The notes under the pieces were generated by a model, which saw only the letters and a program-made list of their open reading frames with translations, was not told the DNA's origin and searched no databases. Made by a program: the position numbers and the translations under genes. Below are positions 29,612-38,238 of a DNA stretch of 64,000 bases, in pieces. The stretch's first letter is position 1; every line of letters begins with the position of its first letter. This DNA comes from Sulfuriferula sp. AH1 (GTDB lineage: Bacteria > Pseudomonadota > Gammaproteobacteria > Burkholderiales > Sulfuriferulaceae), in NCBI RefSeq assembly GCF_002162035.1, contig NZ_CP021138.1, forward strand, positions 2,170,001 to 2,234,000. Reading direction: 5' to 3'.

Positions 29612-30985
29612 TCATGTGACCCCGCCCCCGATCATGTCACTCAGCTTTTGTCCCAATTCATGCAGACTGCGCGCTGCCACTTCCGCCTGCCGGGTACCGG
29701 ACACATTCTGCGCGCTGGCCTGCTTGATATTCTCCATCGCCAGCGCCACCTGATCCATGCCTACCATCTGTTGCTGGCTTGAGGCCGCAATCTGCGTCGC
29801 CGCCTGCGCCGCTTCGTTGGCGCTGTCCGCCAGCTGGCGGATGGCTTCGCCGGTCTCGCCAGTCTGTTTCACGCCCGCTTGCACGGCCTTGTTGCCCTGT
29901 TCGGTGGCCAGCACCGTGGCGGTGGTCGCGCGCTGGATGTCGCCGAGTATCGTGCGCACCTGGGCCGTCGCCTGCTTGGATTGCTCCGCCAGACTCTTGA
30001 CCTCCTGCGCCACGACCGCAAAACCTTTGCCCTGTTCGCCTGCCTTGTTCGCTTCGATGGCGGCATTCACTGCGAGCAGGTTCGATTGCTCGGCCAAGTC
30101 GTTGACCGTGGCGATGATCTCGCCGATCGCCTGGCTCTGTTCGGAGAGCCGCACGATGCTCTCGGCGATGGATTCCATTTGTTCCTGGATGTTTTGCATG
30201 CCCTGCATCGCGTCTTCCACTGCTTTGCGTCCGTTCTGCGATACCTGCGAGGCCTTTTGCGCGCTGTCTGAAACAAAACGCGCTTTCTGGCTCGCCAGCT
30301 GCGCTGTCTGCTTCACTTCCTCTACCGTGACCGTGGTCTCGTTCACCGCACTCGCCGTCTCCGCCGCGCCCGAGGCTACCTGCGTCGTCGTCGCCAGAAT
30401 TTCGGACGAAGATGATGTCAGTACAGCCGCGACCTCCTTAATCTGGTCGAGCAATTCTTCAAGCCTTTCCCGTTCGCTTAGTTTTTCCAGTAAAGAACCA
30501 ATATAGGTGTCGATAACCAGCTGCTGATCCAGATTCATAATCTTGGTCAGCGCTAATATGCAACGGGTTAACTTCTCGGGTCTGAACCGATATCTGGTAA
30601 CAAGCAAATGGCTGATCAAACACAAAAATTTGCTGTTGCTTCCAATGTACCATTTCGGAACCAGACCAATTCGCTCATGTGCAACGCCAATCTGCAACCG
30701 CTTCTCGAAGTAATCCTCGCCATAATTGCCCCGAAACAGATCCAGCAGATATTCCCGCTGGGCAGCTTTTACCCTATTTAAGGTTTCTGTATCCTTGAAA
30801 AAAGCCTGAGTCTCGGAATATCCAAACAGATGGGTATAGAACTGCTCGACTATTTGAGGGACATGCTCTTCCATAAGCGGGAGCAACTCACGTAACAGTA
30901 AAATTTCTTCGTGTGCAAATTCTATGAAACTTTTCCTTTGTTCCTGCTCACGACTTTCCATTTTGAATTTTTCAGTTAGCCTCAT
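29612..30985 (-). CDS. Globin-coupled sensor methyl-accepting protein (HemAT-like)
   Basis: 457 residues, no transmembrane segment. Residues about 15-170 form a protoglobin domain: [15 protein letters not shown], then the proximal-His helix [18 protein letters not shown], and the C-terminal globin helices. The rest (about 190-457) is an MCP signalling domain with the hairpin tip [20 protein letters not shown]. This is the architecture of cytoplasmic aerotaxis receptors that bind O2 at heme b. The start at 30985 is preceded by AAGGAAAGGAAG. From 29642 to 30394 the DNA reads identical to the upstream MCP, so only the sensor part is independent. It should feed O2 (or NO/CO) signals into the same CheA. 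It ends ALS-type with GGGVT instead of the LATQYRV tail of its twin. Confidence 0.93.
   Translation of the reverse strand: MRLTEKFKMESREQEQRKSFIEFAHEEILLLRELLPLMEEHVPQIVEQFYTHLFGYSETQAFFKDTETLNRVKAAQREYLLDLFRGNYGEDYFEKRLQIGVAHERIGLVPKWYIGSNSKFLCLISHLLVTRYRFRPEKLTRCILALTKIMNLDQQLVIDTYIGSLLEKLSERERLEELLDQIKEVAAVLTSSSSEILATTTQVASGAAETASAVNETTVTVEEVKQTAQLASQKARFVSDSAQKASQVSQNGRKAVEDAMQGMQNIQEQMESIAESIVRLSEQSQAIGEIIATVNDLAEQSNLLAVNAAIEANKAGEQGKGFAVVAQEVKSLAEQSKQATAQVRTILGDIQRATTATVLATEQGNKAVQAGVKQTGETGEAIRQLADSANEAAQAATQIAASSQQQMVGMDQVALAMENIKQASAQNVSGTRQAEVAARSLHELGQKLSDMIGGGVT
29642..30394. repeat. 753-bp direct repeat, copy 1 (MCP signalling domain)
   Basis: Matches 31048-31800 without gaps at a constant offset of 1406 bases. 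Translations in several frames of the two stretches are identical, which implies identity at the DNA level. It encodes the MCP hairpin module of the globin-coupled receptor. Confidence 0.9.
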
Positions 30986-31017
30986 GAGCTTCCTTTCCTT
31001 GAATTCGAGCCGTTTTA

Positions 31018-32655
31018 TTACACTCTATACTGCGTCGCCAGTTGTTGCAGCTTTTGTCCCAATTCATGCAGACTGCGCGCTGCCACTTCCGCCTGCCGGG
31101 TACCGGACACATTCTGCGCGCTGGCCTGCTTGATATTCTCCATCGCCAGCGCCACCTGATCCATGCCTACCATCTGTTGCTGGCTTGAGGCCGCAATCTG
31201 CGTCGCCGCCTGCGCCGCTTCGTTGGCGCTGTCCGCCAGCTGGCGGATGGCTTCGCCGGTCTCGCCAGTCTGTTTCACGCCCGCTTGCACGGCCTTGTTG
31301 CCCTGTTCGGTGGCCAGCACCGTGGCGGTGGTCGCGCGCTGGATGTCGCCGAGTATCGTGCGCACCTGGGCCGTCGCCTGCTTGGATTGCTCCGCCAGAC
31401 TCTTGACCTCCTGCGCCACGACCGCAAAACCTTTGCCCTGTTCGCCTGCCTTGTTCGCTTCGATGGCGGCATTCACTGCGAGCAGGTTCGATTGCTCGGC
31501 CAAGTCGTTGACCGTGGCGATGATCTCGCCGATCGCCTGGCTCTGTTCGGAGAGCCGCACGATGCTCTCGGCGATGGATTCCATTTGTTCCTGGATGTTT
31601 TGCATGCCCTGCATCGCGTCTTCCACTGCTTTGCGTCCGTTCTGCGATACCTGCGAGGCCTTTTGCGCGCTGTCTGAAACAAAACGCGCTTTCTGGCTCG
31701 CCAGCTGCGCTGTCTGCTTCACTTCCTCTACCGTGACCGTGGTCTCGTTCACCGCACTCGCCGTCTCCGCCGCGCCCGAGGCTACCTGCGTCGTCGTCGC
31801 AAGTATCTCGCCGGAGGAAGATGCGAGCACGCCGACCCCATCATTGATCTCGCGCATCAACGTCCGCAGCCCTTCAAGCATCGCGCTGAACGCGCGCAGC
31901 AGCTCCCCGACTTCGTCGGTACGATTTCCGTCCGGGATATCGACGGTGAGATCACCGGCAGCGACGCGTCCTGCGATACTTGAAACCATCTGCAATGGCG
32001 CAGCGATGATCCGTCCTGTCAGCAGCGTCATGATCACTGCCAGCAGGATAGCGCCCACACCCACCATGATGAATTGATGCAGCGCACTGTCTGCCGCCAG
32101 CCCGGATTCCGCCACGGCACGATGCGCATTTTTGTCGGCCTCATGGTTGAGCTCATTGATGATAGATCGAATTTTTTCGTACCGGTCTCGTTGAATGCCA
32201 ACCACTAACTGCCTGGATTCCGTAATCTTGCCGGCACGTATCAGCGGAACGATTTCGCTATCTCGGGTTTGAGCAAATGCCTTCTGGATGATATTGAGTT
32301 CCTCCAGCCGTGATAACAGTTTGGGATCATTACTCGCCCGACTCAGCAATACGGCCATGATTTTGTCGACCTGTCCTGCATATTCCGCCATATCCTTCAT
32401 CAGACGTTCGCGCTCGTCGGCTGTATTGATGAGCTGCGCTTCGAGTATTTCGGCCCGCATCTGGCTCTGAAAACTGCGCAGATTTGTCAGATCGCGCAGA
32501 TTGGCGAAATCTTTCTGGTAAAGGGCCTGCTGCGCCACCTGCAGCCTGGCGATGGCAAAATAGCCTGTGGCAATGACGATGCCCACAAAAACGATCATGA
32601 TGCCAAAACCGAGGAAAAGTTTGTTGCGCATGCTCAAATTCAGGAACCATTTCAT
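31018..32655 (-). CDS. Membrane methyl-accepting chemotaxis protein (WspA-like position)
   Basis: 545 residues. TM1 at about 11-33 ([20 protein letters not shown]), a periplasmic four-helix-bundle sensor of the 4HB_MCP type (about 35-190, rich in acidic/Arg heptads), TM2 at about 191-213 ([18 protein letters not shown]), a HAMP domain (about 214-268, with [20 protein letters not shown]) and the MCP signalling domain to the end. The ATG at 32655 has AAGGAG upstream. It is the first receptor in the cluster and shares its signalling domain exactly with the following globin receptor. The C-terminus (LATQYRV) lacks an NWETF-like tether for CheR/CheB. The ligand is not predictable. Confidence 0.95.
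   Translation of the reverse strand: MKWFLNLSMRNKLFLGFGIMIVFVGIVIATGYFAIARLQVAQQALYQKDFANLRDLTNLRSFQSQMRAEILEAQLINTADERERLMKDMAEYAGQVDKIMAVLLSRASNDPKLLSRLEELNIIQKAFAQTRDSEIVPLIRAGKITESRQLVVGIQRDRYEKIRSIINELNHEADKNAHRAVAESGLAADSALHQFIMVGVGAILLAVIMTLLTGRIIAAPLQMVSSIAGRVAAGDLTVDIPDGNRTDEVGELLRAFSAMLEGLRTLMREINDGVGVLASSSGEILATTTQVASGAAETASAVNETTVTVEEVKQTAQLASQKARFVSDSAQKASQVSQNGRKAVEDAMQGMQNIQEQMESIAESIVRLSEQSQAIGEIIATVNDLAEQSNLLAVNAAIEANKAGEQGKGFAVVAQEVKSLAEQSKQATAQVRTILGDIQRATTATVLATEQGNKAVQAGVKQTGETGEAIRQLADSANEAAQAATQIAASSQQQMVGMDQVALAMENIKQASAQNVSGTRQAEVAARSLHELGQKLQQLATQYRV
31048..31800. repeat. 753-bp direct repeat, copy 2 (MCP signalling domain)
   Basis: Partner of 29642-30394. The identity begins at CAGCTTTTGTCCC just inside the 3' end of each gene and stops at TCGTCGTCGC near the end of the HAMP/linker junction, after which the sequences differ. 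Confidence 0.9.
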
Positions 32656-32708
32656 GCTTTGTTCTCCTTATTGTTTCTTATTCAGCCTAATCCGGATAAC
32701 GCTACCTG

Positions 32709-33347
32709 CTAATCGCCAACCTGTTCCTGCACGATGAGTTTCTCGTCGCTCAAAAGTTTTCCGGCATCCAGTATGACCACACGTTCCGACGTCACCCCCA
32801 GCAAGTAATCCTCGCGAATGCCGGTCAGCGTAGGCAGAGATGACTGGATATCGGCGCGCATAATGCGGCGCACGCCGCTGATGACATCAGCCACTATGCC
32901 GAACCTCATGTCTGCGGATTCGAGCACGATCACCTTGTTGAGGTCGGTCAGCCCTTTTTCCGGCAGATCGAAGAATTTCTTGATGTCGATGACGGAAAGT
33001 ATCTCGCCGCGCACATTGATGATGCCGAGCACAAAAGCCGGGGTGCAGGGTAAAGGGGTGAGCTCTTCCAGCGGATAGACTTCGCGCACGCATTCGGATG
33101 CAATTGCATAGCGCTCATGGGCGAGCAGGAACTCGATGACTTCGATACCCGCATCGGCCGCTTCCGCCGGCAAAACTTCGCGGGCGAGCGCCTGTGCCCT
33201 GGCTTGCAGGGTTTTCTGCGTATCTTCGGGCGTCGGCATCCAGATGCGGTCGATTGCGACCTGCGCCGCTTCCAGCCGTTGTTTGACCTCGCTCCAGTTG
33301 ACACGCTTACCCGTCTTTTGCGGGGCTGTCTTATCGGTATTGTTCAT
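32709..33347 (-). CDS. cheW: CheW-like coupling protein with N-terminal extension (WspD-like)
   Basis: 212 residues from ATG 33347, where GAGAGGGG lies upstream. An earlier in-frame start would overlap cheR. The first ~75 residues are an Ala/Glu-rich extension (WSEVKQRLEAAQVAIDRIW) as in WspD. Residues about 80-210 form the CheW fold (FLLAHERYAIASECVREV, LGIINVRGEILSVIDIKKF, ADMRFGIVADVISGV). It couples MCPs to the CheA hybrid. Two CheW genes flanking a CheR-TPR gene is the diagnostic order of Wsp-type clusters. Confidence 0.93.
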   Translation of the reverse strand: MNNTDKTAPQKTGKRVNWSEVKQRLEAAQVAIDRIWMPTPEDTQKTLQARAQALAREVLPAEAADAGIEVIEFLLAHERYAIASECVREVYPLEELTPLPCTPAFVLGIINVRGEILSVIDIKKFFDLPEKGLTDLNKVIVLESADMRFGIVADVISGVRRIMRADIQSSLPTLTGIREDYLLGVTSERVVILDAGKLLSDEKLIVQEQVGD

Positions 33348-33360
33348 CGCCGCACCCCTC

Positions 33361-34800
33361 TCAAACGCTCGTCTCCGCAAGCTCTGGCAGACTTTCCAGC
33401 AAGGATGTGACTATCTCGGCCAGTCGACCGGCCGTCAGTCCATCCGCTTCCGGCAGAATATCGTCCTGCAAGTGCAGATGCAACAGCGTCAATACATTTC
33501 CGAAATAGCGCCGCGCTTGCTGATAGCGTCCCAGCGACTGGTGCAGGTTCCCCAGGCCGAAGTGGGCGAGCACGAAATCGGGATCAAGATAGAGCGCCCG
33601 CATCAGCCATTGAATGGCGATATCGTGCCGCCCCTGCTCTTGCAGAATAGTGGCGCCAAGATAGTGGTACAGCGGATTCAGCTTGTCGGCGGCGATCGCC
33701 TTTTCACACCAGTCCAGAGCTTCATCCAGCCTACCCTGATTGGCACTGCTACGAGCCATGCGCGATAGCCTCTCGCCTTCATCTGGCGGTGAGACCGGTC
33801 GAGATTCAGCCGGTGCCATGCGAGTCACAGCCACCTCGGTCACAGGCTCTGGCCGCACGACCGGCGGCAATGGCGGCGCAACTCCCATGTCATGAAATGA
33901 TTGCTGCTGCGGGGGCTCGCCAACTCGCGAACCTGATTCTGTAGCCAGCCTTTTTCGATACAATACCGCCCCCGGAAACGTGACGGGAGCAAACGAGGAA
34001 AACAGGCTATTCGAGGTTTCGGTCGGACTGACGATCAGCCAGCCGCCAGCGACCAGCGCACGATAAAAATTATCGGCGACTTGCCTTGCCCGTTGCGGGG
34101 TGAAATACATCAGCACATTGCGGCACAGAATCACATCCATCGCGCTGGTATTGTTCGAGAGTGACGGATATACGTCATCGACAAAATTGAGGTAGGAAAA
34201 AGTAACCATTTTCCTGATGCGCGGCTGTATCTCATAACGGCCATCATCGCGCTCGGTGAAATAACGCTGGCGCAGCCAGACTGGCGCATTGCGGAACGAC
34301 CATTCCCCATACACGCCTTGGGCCGCCTTGCGCAGCACTTTCGGGTTGAAATCGGTTGCCAGGATGGTGATGTTCCACGCAGCGAGATCAGGTATGAGCC
34401 TGTCGAGCAGTATCGCCAGGGTATAGGCTTCTTCGCCCGTGCTGCAGCCGGCGCTCCAGATACGCAAACGCCGCTCATTCTGGCGGCGTGACTGGAGCAG
34501 GGGCATAAGAATCTGTTCTCCGAGAATATCCAGATTCTGCTGTTCCCGGAAAAAGTAGGTTTCCCCTATGCTCAGATGGCTGGCGAGGATCTCGGTCATA
34601 TGGCGTGTCAATGGCGCCGACAGCAGCCAGTGCACGCATGATTCGAGATCCTGGAAATTGAAATCCGGCGCTGCCGCCGCGACCCCCCGTTCGAGATCGG
34701 CCCAGCGCTCCTGCGGAAAATACAGCCCGGTCCGGATCGCGATGAATTCGCTCAGCTGCGACGACAATACGGATGGGAGTACAGGACGCATATTCTGCAT
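33361..34800 (-). CDS. cheR: CheR methyltransferase with C-terminal TPR domain (WspC-like)
   Basis: 479 residues. An N-terminal CheR helical domain is followed by the SAM-binding methyltransferase core: IWSAGCSTGEEAYTLAI near 113-129, ILATDFNPKVLRKA, and VILCRNVLMYFTPQRA. After a Pro-rich linker (about 300-350) come TPR repeats (about 350-455; GRLDEALDWCEKAIAADKL and two further helix pairs). This CheR-TPR layout is that of WspC/FrzF. It methylates MCP glutamates. The ATG shares one base with the upstream cheW stop (TGATG), implying coupled translation, and the next cheW begins 13 bases after its stop. Confidence 0.94.
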   Translation of the reverse strand: MQNMRPVLPSVLSSQLSEFIAIRTGLYFPQERWADLERGVAAAAPDFNFQDLESCVHWLLSAPLTRHMTEILASHLSIGETYFFREQQNLDILGEQILMPLLQSRRQNERRLRIWSAGCSTGEEAYTLAILLDRLIPDLAAWNITILATDFNPKVLRKAAQGVYGEWSFRNAPVWLRQRYFTERDDGRYEIQPRIRKMVTFSYLNFVDDVYPSLSNNTSAMDVILCRNVLMYFTPQRARQVADNFYRALVAGGWLIVSPTETSNSLFSSFAPVTFPGAVLYRKRLATESGSRVGEPPQQQSFHDMGVAPPLPPVVRPEPVTEVAVTRMAPAESRPVSPPDEGERLSRMARSSANQGRLDEALDWCEKAIAADKLNPLYHYLGATILQEQGRHDIAIQWLMRALYLDPDFVLAHFGLGNLHQSLGRYQQARRYFGNVLTLLHLHLQDDILPEADGLTAGRLAEIVTSLLESLPELAETSV

Positions 34801-35258
34801 CAGGTGGTTTCCAGTATCCGGTCCAGCGCATCCTCTTCTTCCAGTGAAAGGAATTTCTCCAGGTCATGGATGAGGATCAGGCCGTCGGCAAGTTTTATCA
34901 CTCCTTCCACATACTCAAGCCGGGGAAGGATATGCTCTGCGGCAATCCGGCTCTGTGCCGTATCTGCGATGACATCCAGTACGGCATCCGCCACCAGTGC
35001 TACCGGCCTGCGCGCGGTATGCGCAATGATCAATTGGTCGCTCAGGCCGGTTTTCTGTTCCAGCAGGCCGAAACGCCGACGCACATTGATGACCGGGATC
35101 ACCCGCCCCTGGAAGTTGACCACACCCAGCACGATATCGGGCGCATTCGGCAACGGGGTGATAGCCACCATGCGCACCACCCGATCCGTTGCGGATAAGG
35201 ACAAGGCATAGCGTTGATCGTCCAAAGTAAAAACAACCAGAAAATCCGAATTGTTCAT
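34800..35258 (-). CDS. cheW: CheW-like coupling protein (WspB-like)
   Basis: 152 residues, a single CheW domain (FLVVFTLDDQRYALSLS, VLGVVNFQGRVIPVINVRRR, RPVALVADAVLDV). It is the first gene of the chemosensory operon, so the operon promoter is expected in the 265-base gap that it shares with the divergent CZB-GGDEF gene. Confidence 0.93.
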   Translation of the reverse strand: MNNSDFLVVFTLDDQRYALSLSATDRVVRMVAITPLPNAPDIVLGVVNFQGRVIPVINVRRRFGLLEQKTGLSDQLIIAHTARRPVALVADAVLDVIADTAQSRIAAEHILPRLEYVEGVIKLADGLILIHDLEKFLSLEEEDALDRILETT

Positions 35259-35425
35259 CGCAGCCCCGATAGAATGTGCAGGGATGACAAAAACAGGCAG
35301 CGCGTAAAACCCCGCCCATTAACCATTGCTATTCAATCATAGTAGTCCATTTTTTGAATCCGCGTTATGAATAAAGCCCGGAATTGCTGACTTAATGCAA
35401 TATAAACGCCAGGATATTTCAGTTT

Positions 35426-35447
35426 GATTACAAGTAAAGATGTAATC
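35426..35447. promoter_or_regulatory. Inverted repeat in the divergent regulatory region
   Basis: GATTACA and TGTAATC, perfect 7-base arms around an 8-base spacer, in the AT-rich gap between the chemosensory operon and the dgcZ-like gene. Arm length and spacing fit a dimeric regulator site. No regulator is identified. Confidence 0.35.
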
Positions 35448-35523
35448 TGCATATAAAATAAGGCATTCATAACAATAATTATGACAAGTACCGGTTGATT
35501 CAAGGCATTCCGGAGGAGCCGTA

Positions 35524-36413
35524 ATGATCAAATTAGAGCAGAACGAAATACAAGCGATACTCCTGCAACTGGATCAGGCGATCTACAATCACACCCAATG
35601 GTACGAATCGATTACCCGCACGCTGGTCTGCCGCCTGCCGCACGACCATCGCGACGAAGCCAGGAACGCCCACCGCCATTGCCGTTTCGGACAGTGGTAT
35701 TACGACGCTGCACCCGACAATCTGCGCAAGCATCCCGGCTTTATCGCTATCGAAACCGAACATAAAATATGCATCGACTGGCAGCGAAGCTGCTGCAAAC
35801 GGTCGCCTCCGGCAGCATGATTCTCCCCCTTGATTACGACAGCTTCGTCAATGCGCTGGAACGTCTGCGCTTGCAGCTTTTTACACTGAAACGTGAGCTG
35901 GAAGACCTGCTTTATAATCTCGATCCGCTCACCGGCGCCAACAACCGGATCGGGATGCTGACGAAATTGCGCGAGCAGCAGGATCTGGTCAGGCGGCATG
36001 TGCAGTCAAGCTGCATTGCAATGATGGATATCGACCATTTCAAGGCGATTAACGACACCTACGGGCACTCGATCGGGGATACGGTATTGGCGGCTTCCGC
36101 CCGCAATGTGATGGAACATCTCAGGCCATACGACAAACTGTTCCGCTACGGGGGCGAGGAATTCCTGCTGTGCATGCAGAACGCCGATGTGGATCTCGGT
36201 TATGAAGTGGTAGAACGGGTAAGACAGGGACTGGCGGCCAATCACATTGATTACGGTGGCAAAAAACCGCTGCAGATCACCATGTCGTTCGGCATCGCCC
36301 TGCTCGATGCGGAAGTTACCGTCGAACAATCCATCGAACACGCCGACAAGGCGATGTATGCCGCCAAACTCGCCGGCCGCAACTGCACCCGTATCTGGGA
36401 TGCGTCCATGTAA
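35524..36413 (+). pseudogene. DgcZ-like CZB-GGDEF diguanylate cyclase, split by one frameshift
   Basis: Two overlapping frames make one protein. The first encodes a CZB zinc-binding domain: NHTQW, HCRFGQWYY and ETEHK, followed in the next frame by MHRLAAKLL, which together supply the His3Cys zinc ligands (the two last His four residues apart once one base is restored). The second encodes GGDEF with an intact RYGGEEFLLC. The break is at the AAAA run near 35763-35766. With one base added the ORF is 296 residues, the length of E. coli DgcZ (YdeH), a zinc-inhibited cyclase. GGAGGAG precedes the ATG. It is divergent from the chemosensory operon. Sequencing error cannot be excluded. Confidence 0.85.
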
Positions 36414-36603
36414 GGCTTGAACACGCCAGGCGTTTTCCGAAGGCGACCCTGACCAAAAGCACCTATTTGCACTGTCTCGCCCGGGTTACGGAGAAAATGG
36501 CGGCACGCGGGGCTGCACTGGCATGGCCCCACCGGGGCACCGCCTGTGCCTGCTCCGAGAACGGCGATATGTGCCATCCCCATTCCTTAAAGGGCATCGG
36601 AAC

Positions 36604-36622
36604 GGCAGGATACAATCCTGCC
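36604..36622 (-). terminator. Possible terminator hairpin after rhodanese gene
   Basis: Perfect 8-base stem GGCAGGAT / ATCCTGCC with a 3-base loop, 12 bases past the rhodanese stop. There is no U-tract on the minus strand, so it may be only a stabilising hairpin. Confidence 0.4.
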
Positions 36623-36634
36623 ATGCGCTATGTG

Positions 36635-37018
36635 TTAGCCACCGAAACTGGTTGTATCCTTTGTCACCTTCTGGCCGCTGCCAGTCCATGCTTCGAAACC
36701 GCCAACCAGCGATGCGACCTGGGTGTAACCCAGACGTTGCAAGCTATGGGTCGCCAGCGCCGAGCGCCCGCCGGTCTTGCAATACAGCAGGATCTGCGCA
36801 TCTTTATTGGCCAGGGCCGGATGATCGCCGGTTTTGAATTCAAGCACGCCGCGCGGGATACTGACTGCATTCGGTAAACGTCCGGCGTCGAATTCTGACG
36901 GTTCGCGCACATCGATCACGGTTATGCCAGCATCGATTTGCTGTGCTGCGGCAGCAACATCGATTTCCTTGATCTGGGCCTTGGCTTCTGCTACGAGCTG
37001 TTGTGGTGTCATTGTCAT
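36635..37018 (-). CDS. Single-domain rhodanese sulfurtransferase
   Basis: 127 residues. One rhodanese domain with VIDVREPSEFDAGRLPNA and the active-site loop CKTGGRSA, whose Cys carries the persulfide. No signal peptide, so cytoplasmic. The ATG at 37018 is preferred; a GTG lies one codon upstream, and AGGA stands about 10 bases before. It is the last gene of the cyd-linked run, 29 bases after the truncated hemoglobin. Thiosulfate or another sulfane donor may be the substrate. Confidence 0.9.
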   Translation of the reverse strand: MTMTPQQLVAEAKAQIKEIDVAAAAQQIDAGITVIDVREPSEFDAGRLPNAVSIPRGVLEFKTGDHPALANKDAQILLYCKTGGRSALATHSLQRLGYTQVASLVGGFEAWTGSGQKVTKDTTSFGG

Positions 37019-37047
37019 CACATAAATTTCCTGTATAAATTAAAAAA

Positions 37048-37455
37048 TCAAGCGGGATGTCCTTCCGCGCGATTACGCATGTGGTCAGCCACTTTCGCAA
37101 ACGCACTGGACAGTTCGCGCCGTAACGCCTCATCCTGCACTACTTCTGTCAATGCCTGATCCATGCACGCCAGCCACTGGTCGCGTTCGGATATGCTGAT
37201 GGGGAAAGGCAGGTGACGACGGCGTAACATGGGGTGTCCATGCTCCTGAATATAAAGCTGAGGGCCGCCCATCCAGCCGCACAGAAACTTGAACAGTTTA
37301 TCCTCCGAGCCTTGCAAGCTCTCGGCATGAAGCTTGCGAATACCGTAAGCCTCCGGCAACTCATCCATAATTTCATAAAAACGGTGCACTAGCGCACGGA
37401 TAATATCCGCGCCCCCAATTCGTTCATAATGGGTAACGGCTGGATTAGGCTGCAT
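37048..37455 (-). CDS. Group II truncated hemoglobin
   Basis: 135 residues from ATG 37455. The 2-on-2 globin pattern of group II is clear: YERIGGADIIRALVHRFYE, the EF segment GWMGGPQLYIQEHGHPML, the proximal His in RRRHLPFPIS, and the group II Trp G8 in RDQWLACMDQAL. It binds O2 or NO through heme b. The start overlaps the end of the preceding ORF by 11 bases and lies in a run behind cytochrome bd genes, which suggests a role in low-oxygen or NO tolerance. Confidence 0.92.
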   Translation of the reverse strand: MQPNPAVTHYERIGGADIIRALVHRFYEIMDELPEAYGIRKLHAESLQGSEDKLFKFLCGWMGGPQLYIQEHGHPMLRRRHLPFPISISERDQWLACMDQALTEVVQDEALRRELSSAFAKVADHMRNRAEGHPA

Positions 37456-37804
37456 AAACGATCTCATTTCCATATTGCAGATTGGCAAGGACAGCCACGT
37501 CAATCAAATCGGGCTGCGGTAAATCAGGCTGATTCATGATAGCAATAAACCCGCCATGATTCCTGCCGGATGGACGCGGATTGATTCCGCGTTTCCGAAC
37601 AATGCCGGAAATATGCCTGCGGAGACAGGCATGTCCAGAATAAATCAGGGGTTCATCTGCCGTTTCCGACACGTGATGCAGTGTCAGATTCCACTCCTGC
37701 AACAGCGGCAAATTCAGGCTGGTACGCTCCTGCAGCGGATCGATCAGTGCTGCATAGTGCGTGTCGGGCTCACCCGGAAAATAAATATGGGTAAAACTTG
37801 TCAT
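37445..37804 (-). CDS. Hypothetical protein in the cyd-linked run
   Basis: 119 residues from ATG 37804 (MTSFTHIYFPGEPDTHYA). I do not recognise a family. It is soluble, mixed composition, with a short His-rich segment (LTLHHVSETADE, SGHACLRRHIS) and an Arg/Gly/Pro patch (RKRGINPRPSGRNHGG). It fills the gap between ybgE and the truncated hemoglobin, starts about 27 bases after the ybgE stop and overlaps the globin gene by 11 bases, which is operon-like. No signal peptide or membrane segment. Whether it is truly translated is uncertain. Confidence 0.5.
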   Translation of the reverse strand: MTSFTHIYFPGEPDTHYAALIDPLQERTSLNLPLLQEWNLTLHHVSETADEPLIYSGHACLRRHISGIVRKRGINPRPSGRNHGGFIAIMNQPDLPQPDLIDVAVLANLQYGNEIVYAA

Positions 37805-37831
37805 ATCAAACACTACCGAAAACAGGTCATG

Positions 37832-38098
37832 CTAAACCCCGATAAAATATGGTCTGGCAATCAATACCAGACCAAGCCCCATCAGCAGCCATGCACTGAC
37901 AGGGCCAAGCACTGCACGCCACAATCTGGTCTCGGGGTCAAATCCCACGCCGTGAACGAATCCCGCACATATCCCCCATATTACCAGAGTCAGCAAACCG
38001 TGACTTAACCGCGCAATGGCGGGAGGATAAAAGGTCATCAGGGTTGCCAGGGTTGCCGCCAGCAGCAATGACAGCGAACGTGCGAGCGTCGTATACAC
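37832..38098 (-). CDS. ybgE: Cyd operon protein YbgE
   Basis: 88 residues starting with GTG, 2 bases after the cydX stop. Three hydrophobic segments and the YbgE signature CAGFVHGVGFDPETRLWRAV, which matches the E. coli protein (CAGVIHGVGF). Its role in bd oxidase assembly is not established. GAGAAG within the end of cydX serves as ribosome site. Confidence 0.88.
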   Translation of the reverse strand: MYTTLARSLSLLLAATLATLMTFYPPAIARLSHGLLTLVIWGICAGFVHGVGFDPETRLWRAVLGPVSAWLLMGLGLVLIARPYFIGV

Positions 38099-38100
38099 AA

Positions 38101-38223
38101 TTATAGCTTCTCTTCATGGCGCGCTTCTTCTTCACGCAGTTCGTGATTTTCACCGTATATGGCATTTACAATCGCCAGCAGGACTGCCATTGCCACCCCT
38201 AAAATCCAAGCAAAATACCACAT
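38101..38223 (-). CDS. cydX: Cytochrome bd small subunit CydX
   Basis: 40 residues (MWYFAWILGVAMAVLLAIVN, then a charged tail EENHEE-like rich in Glu). It has the N-terminal MWYFAWILG and single transmembrane helix of CydX, with an acidic cytosolic tail. It lies between cydB and ybgE, 15 bases after the cydB stop, with GGGAGAAAG upstream of the ATG. CydX stabilises the heme b595/d site of the oxidase. Confidence 0.95.
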   Translation of the reverse strand: MWYFAWILGVAMAVLLAIVNAIYGENHELREEEARHEEKL

Positions 38224-38238
38224 GTTCTTTCTCCCGGA

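Noticed and set aside
29757-30506. Two near-identical plus-strand ORFs across both MCP genes
   Set aside because: They are shadows of the repeated signalling domain. Their identity was used only to confirm the repeat.
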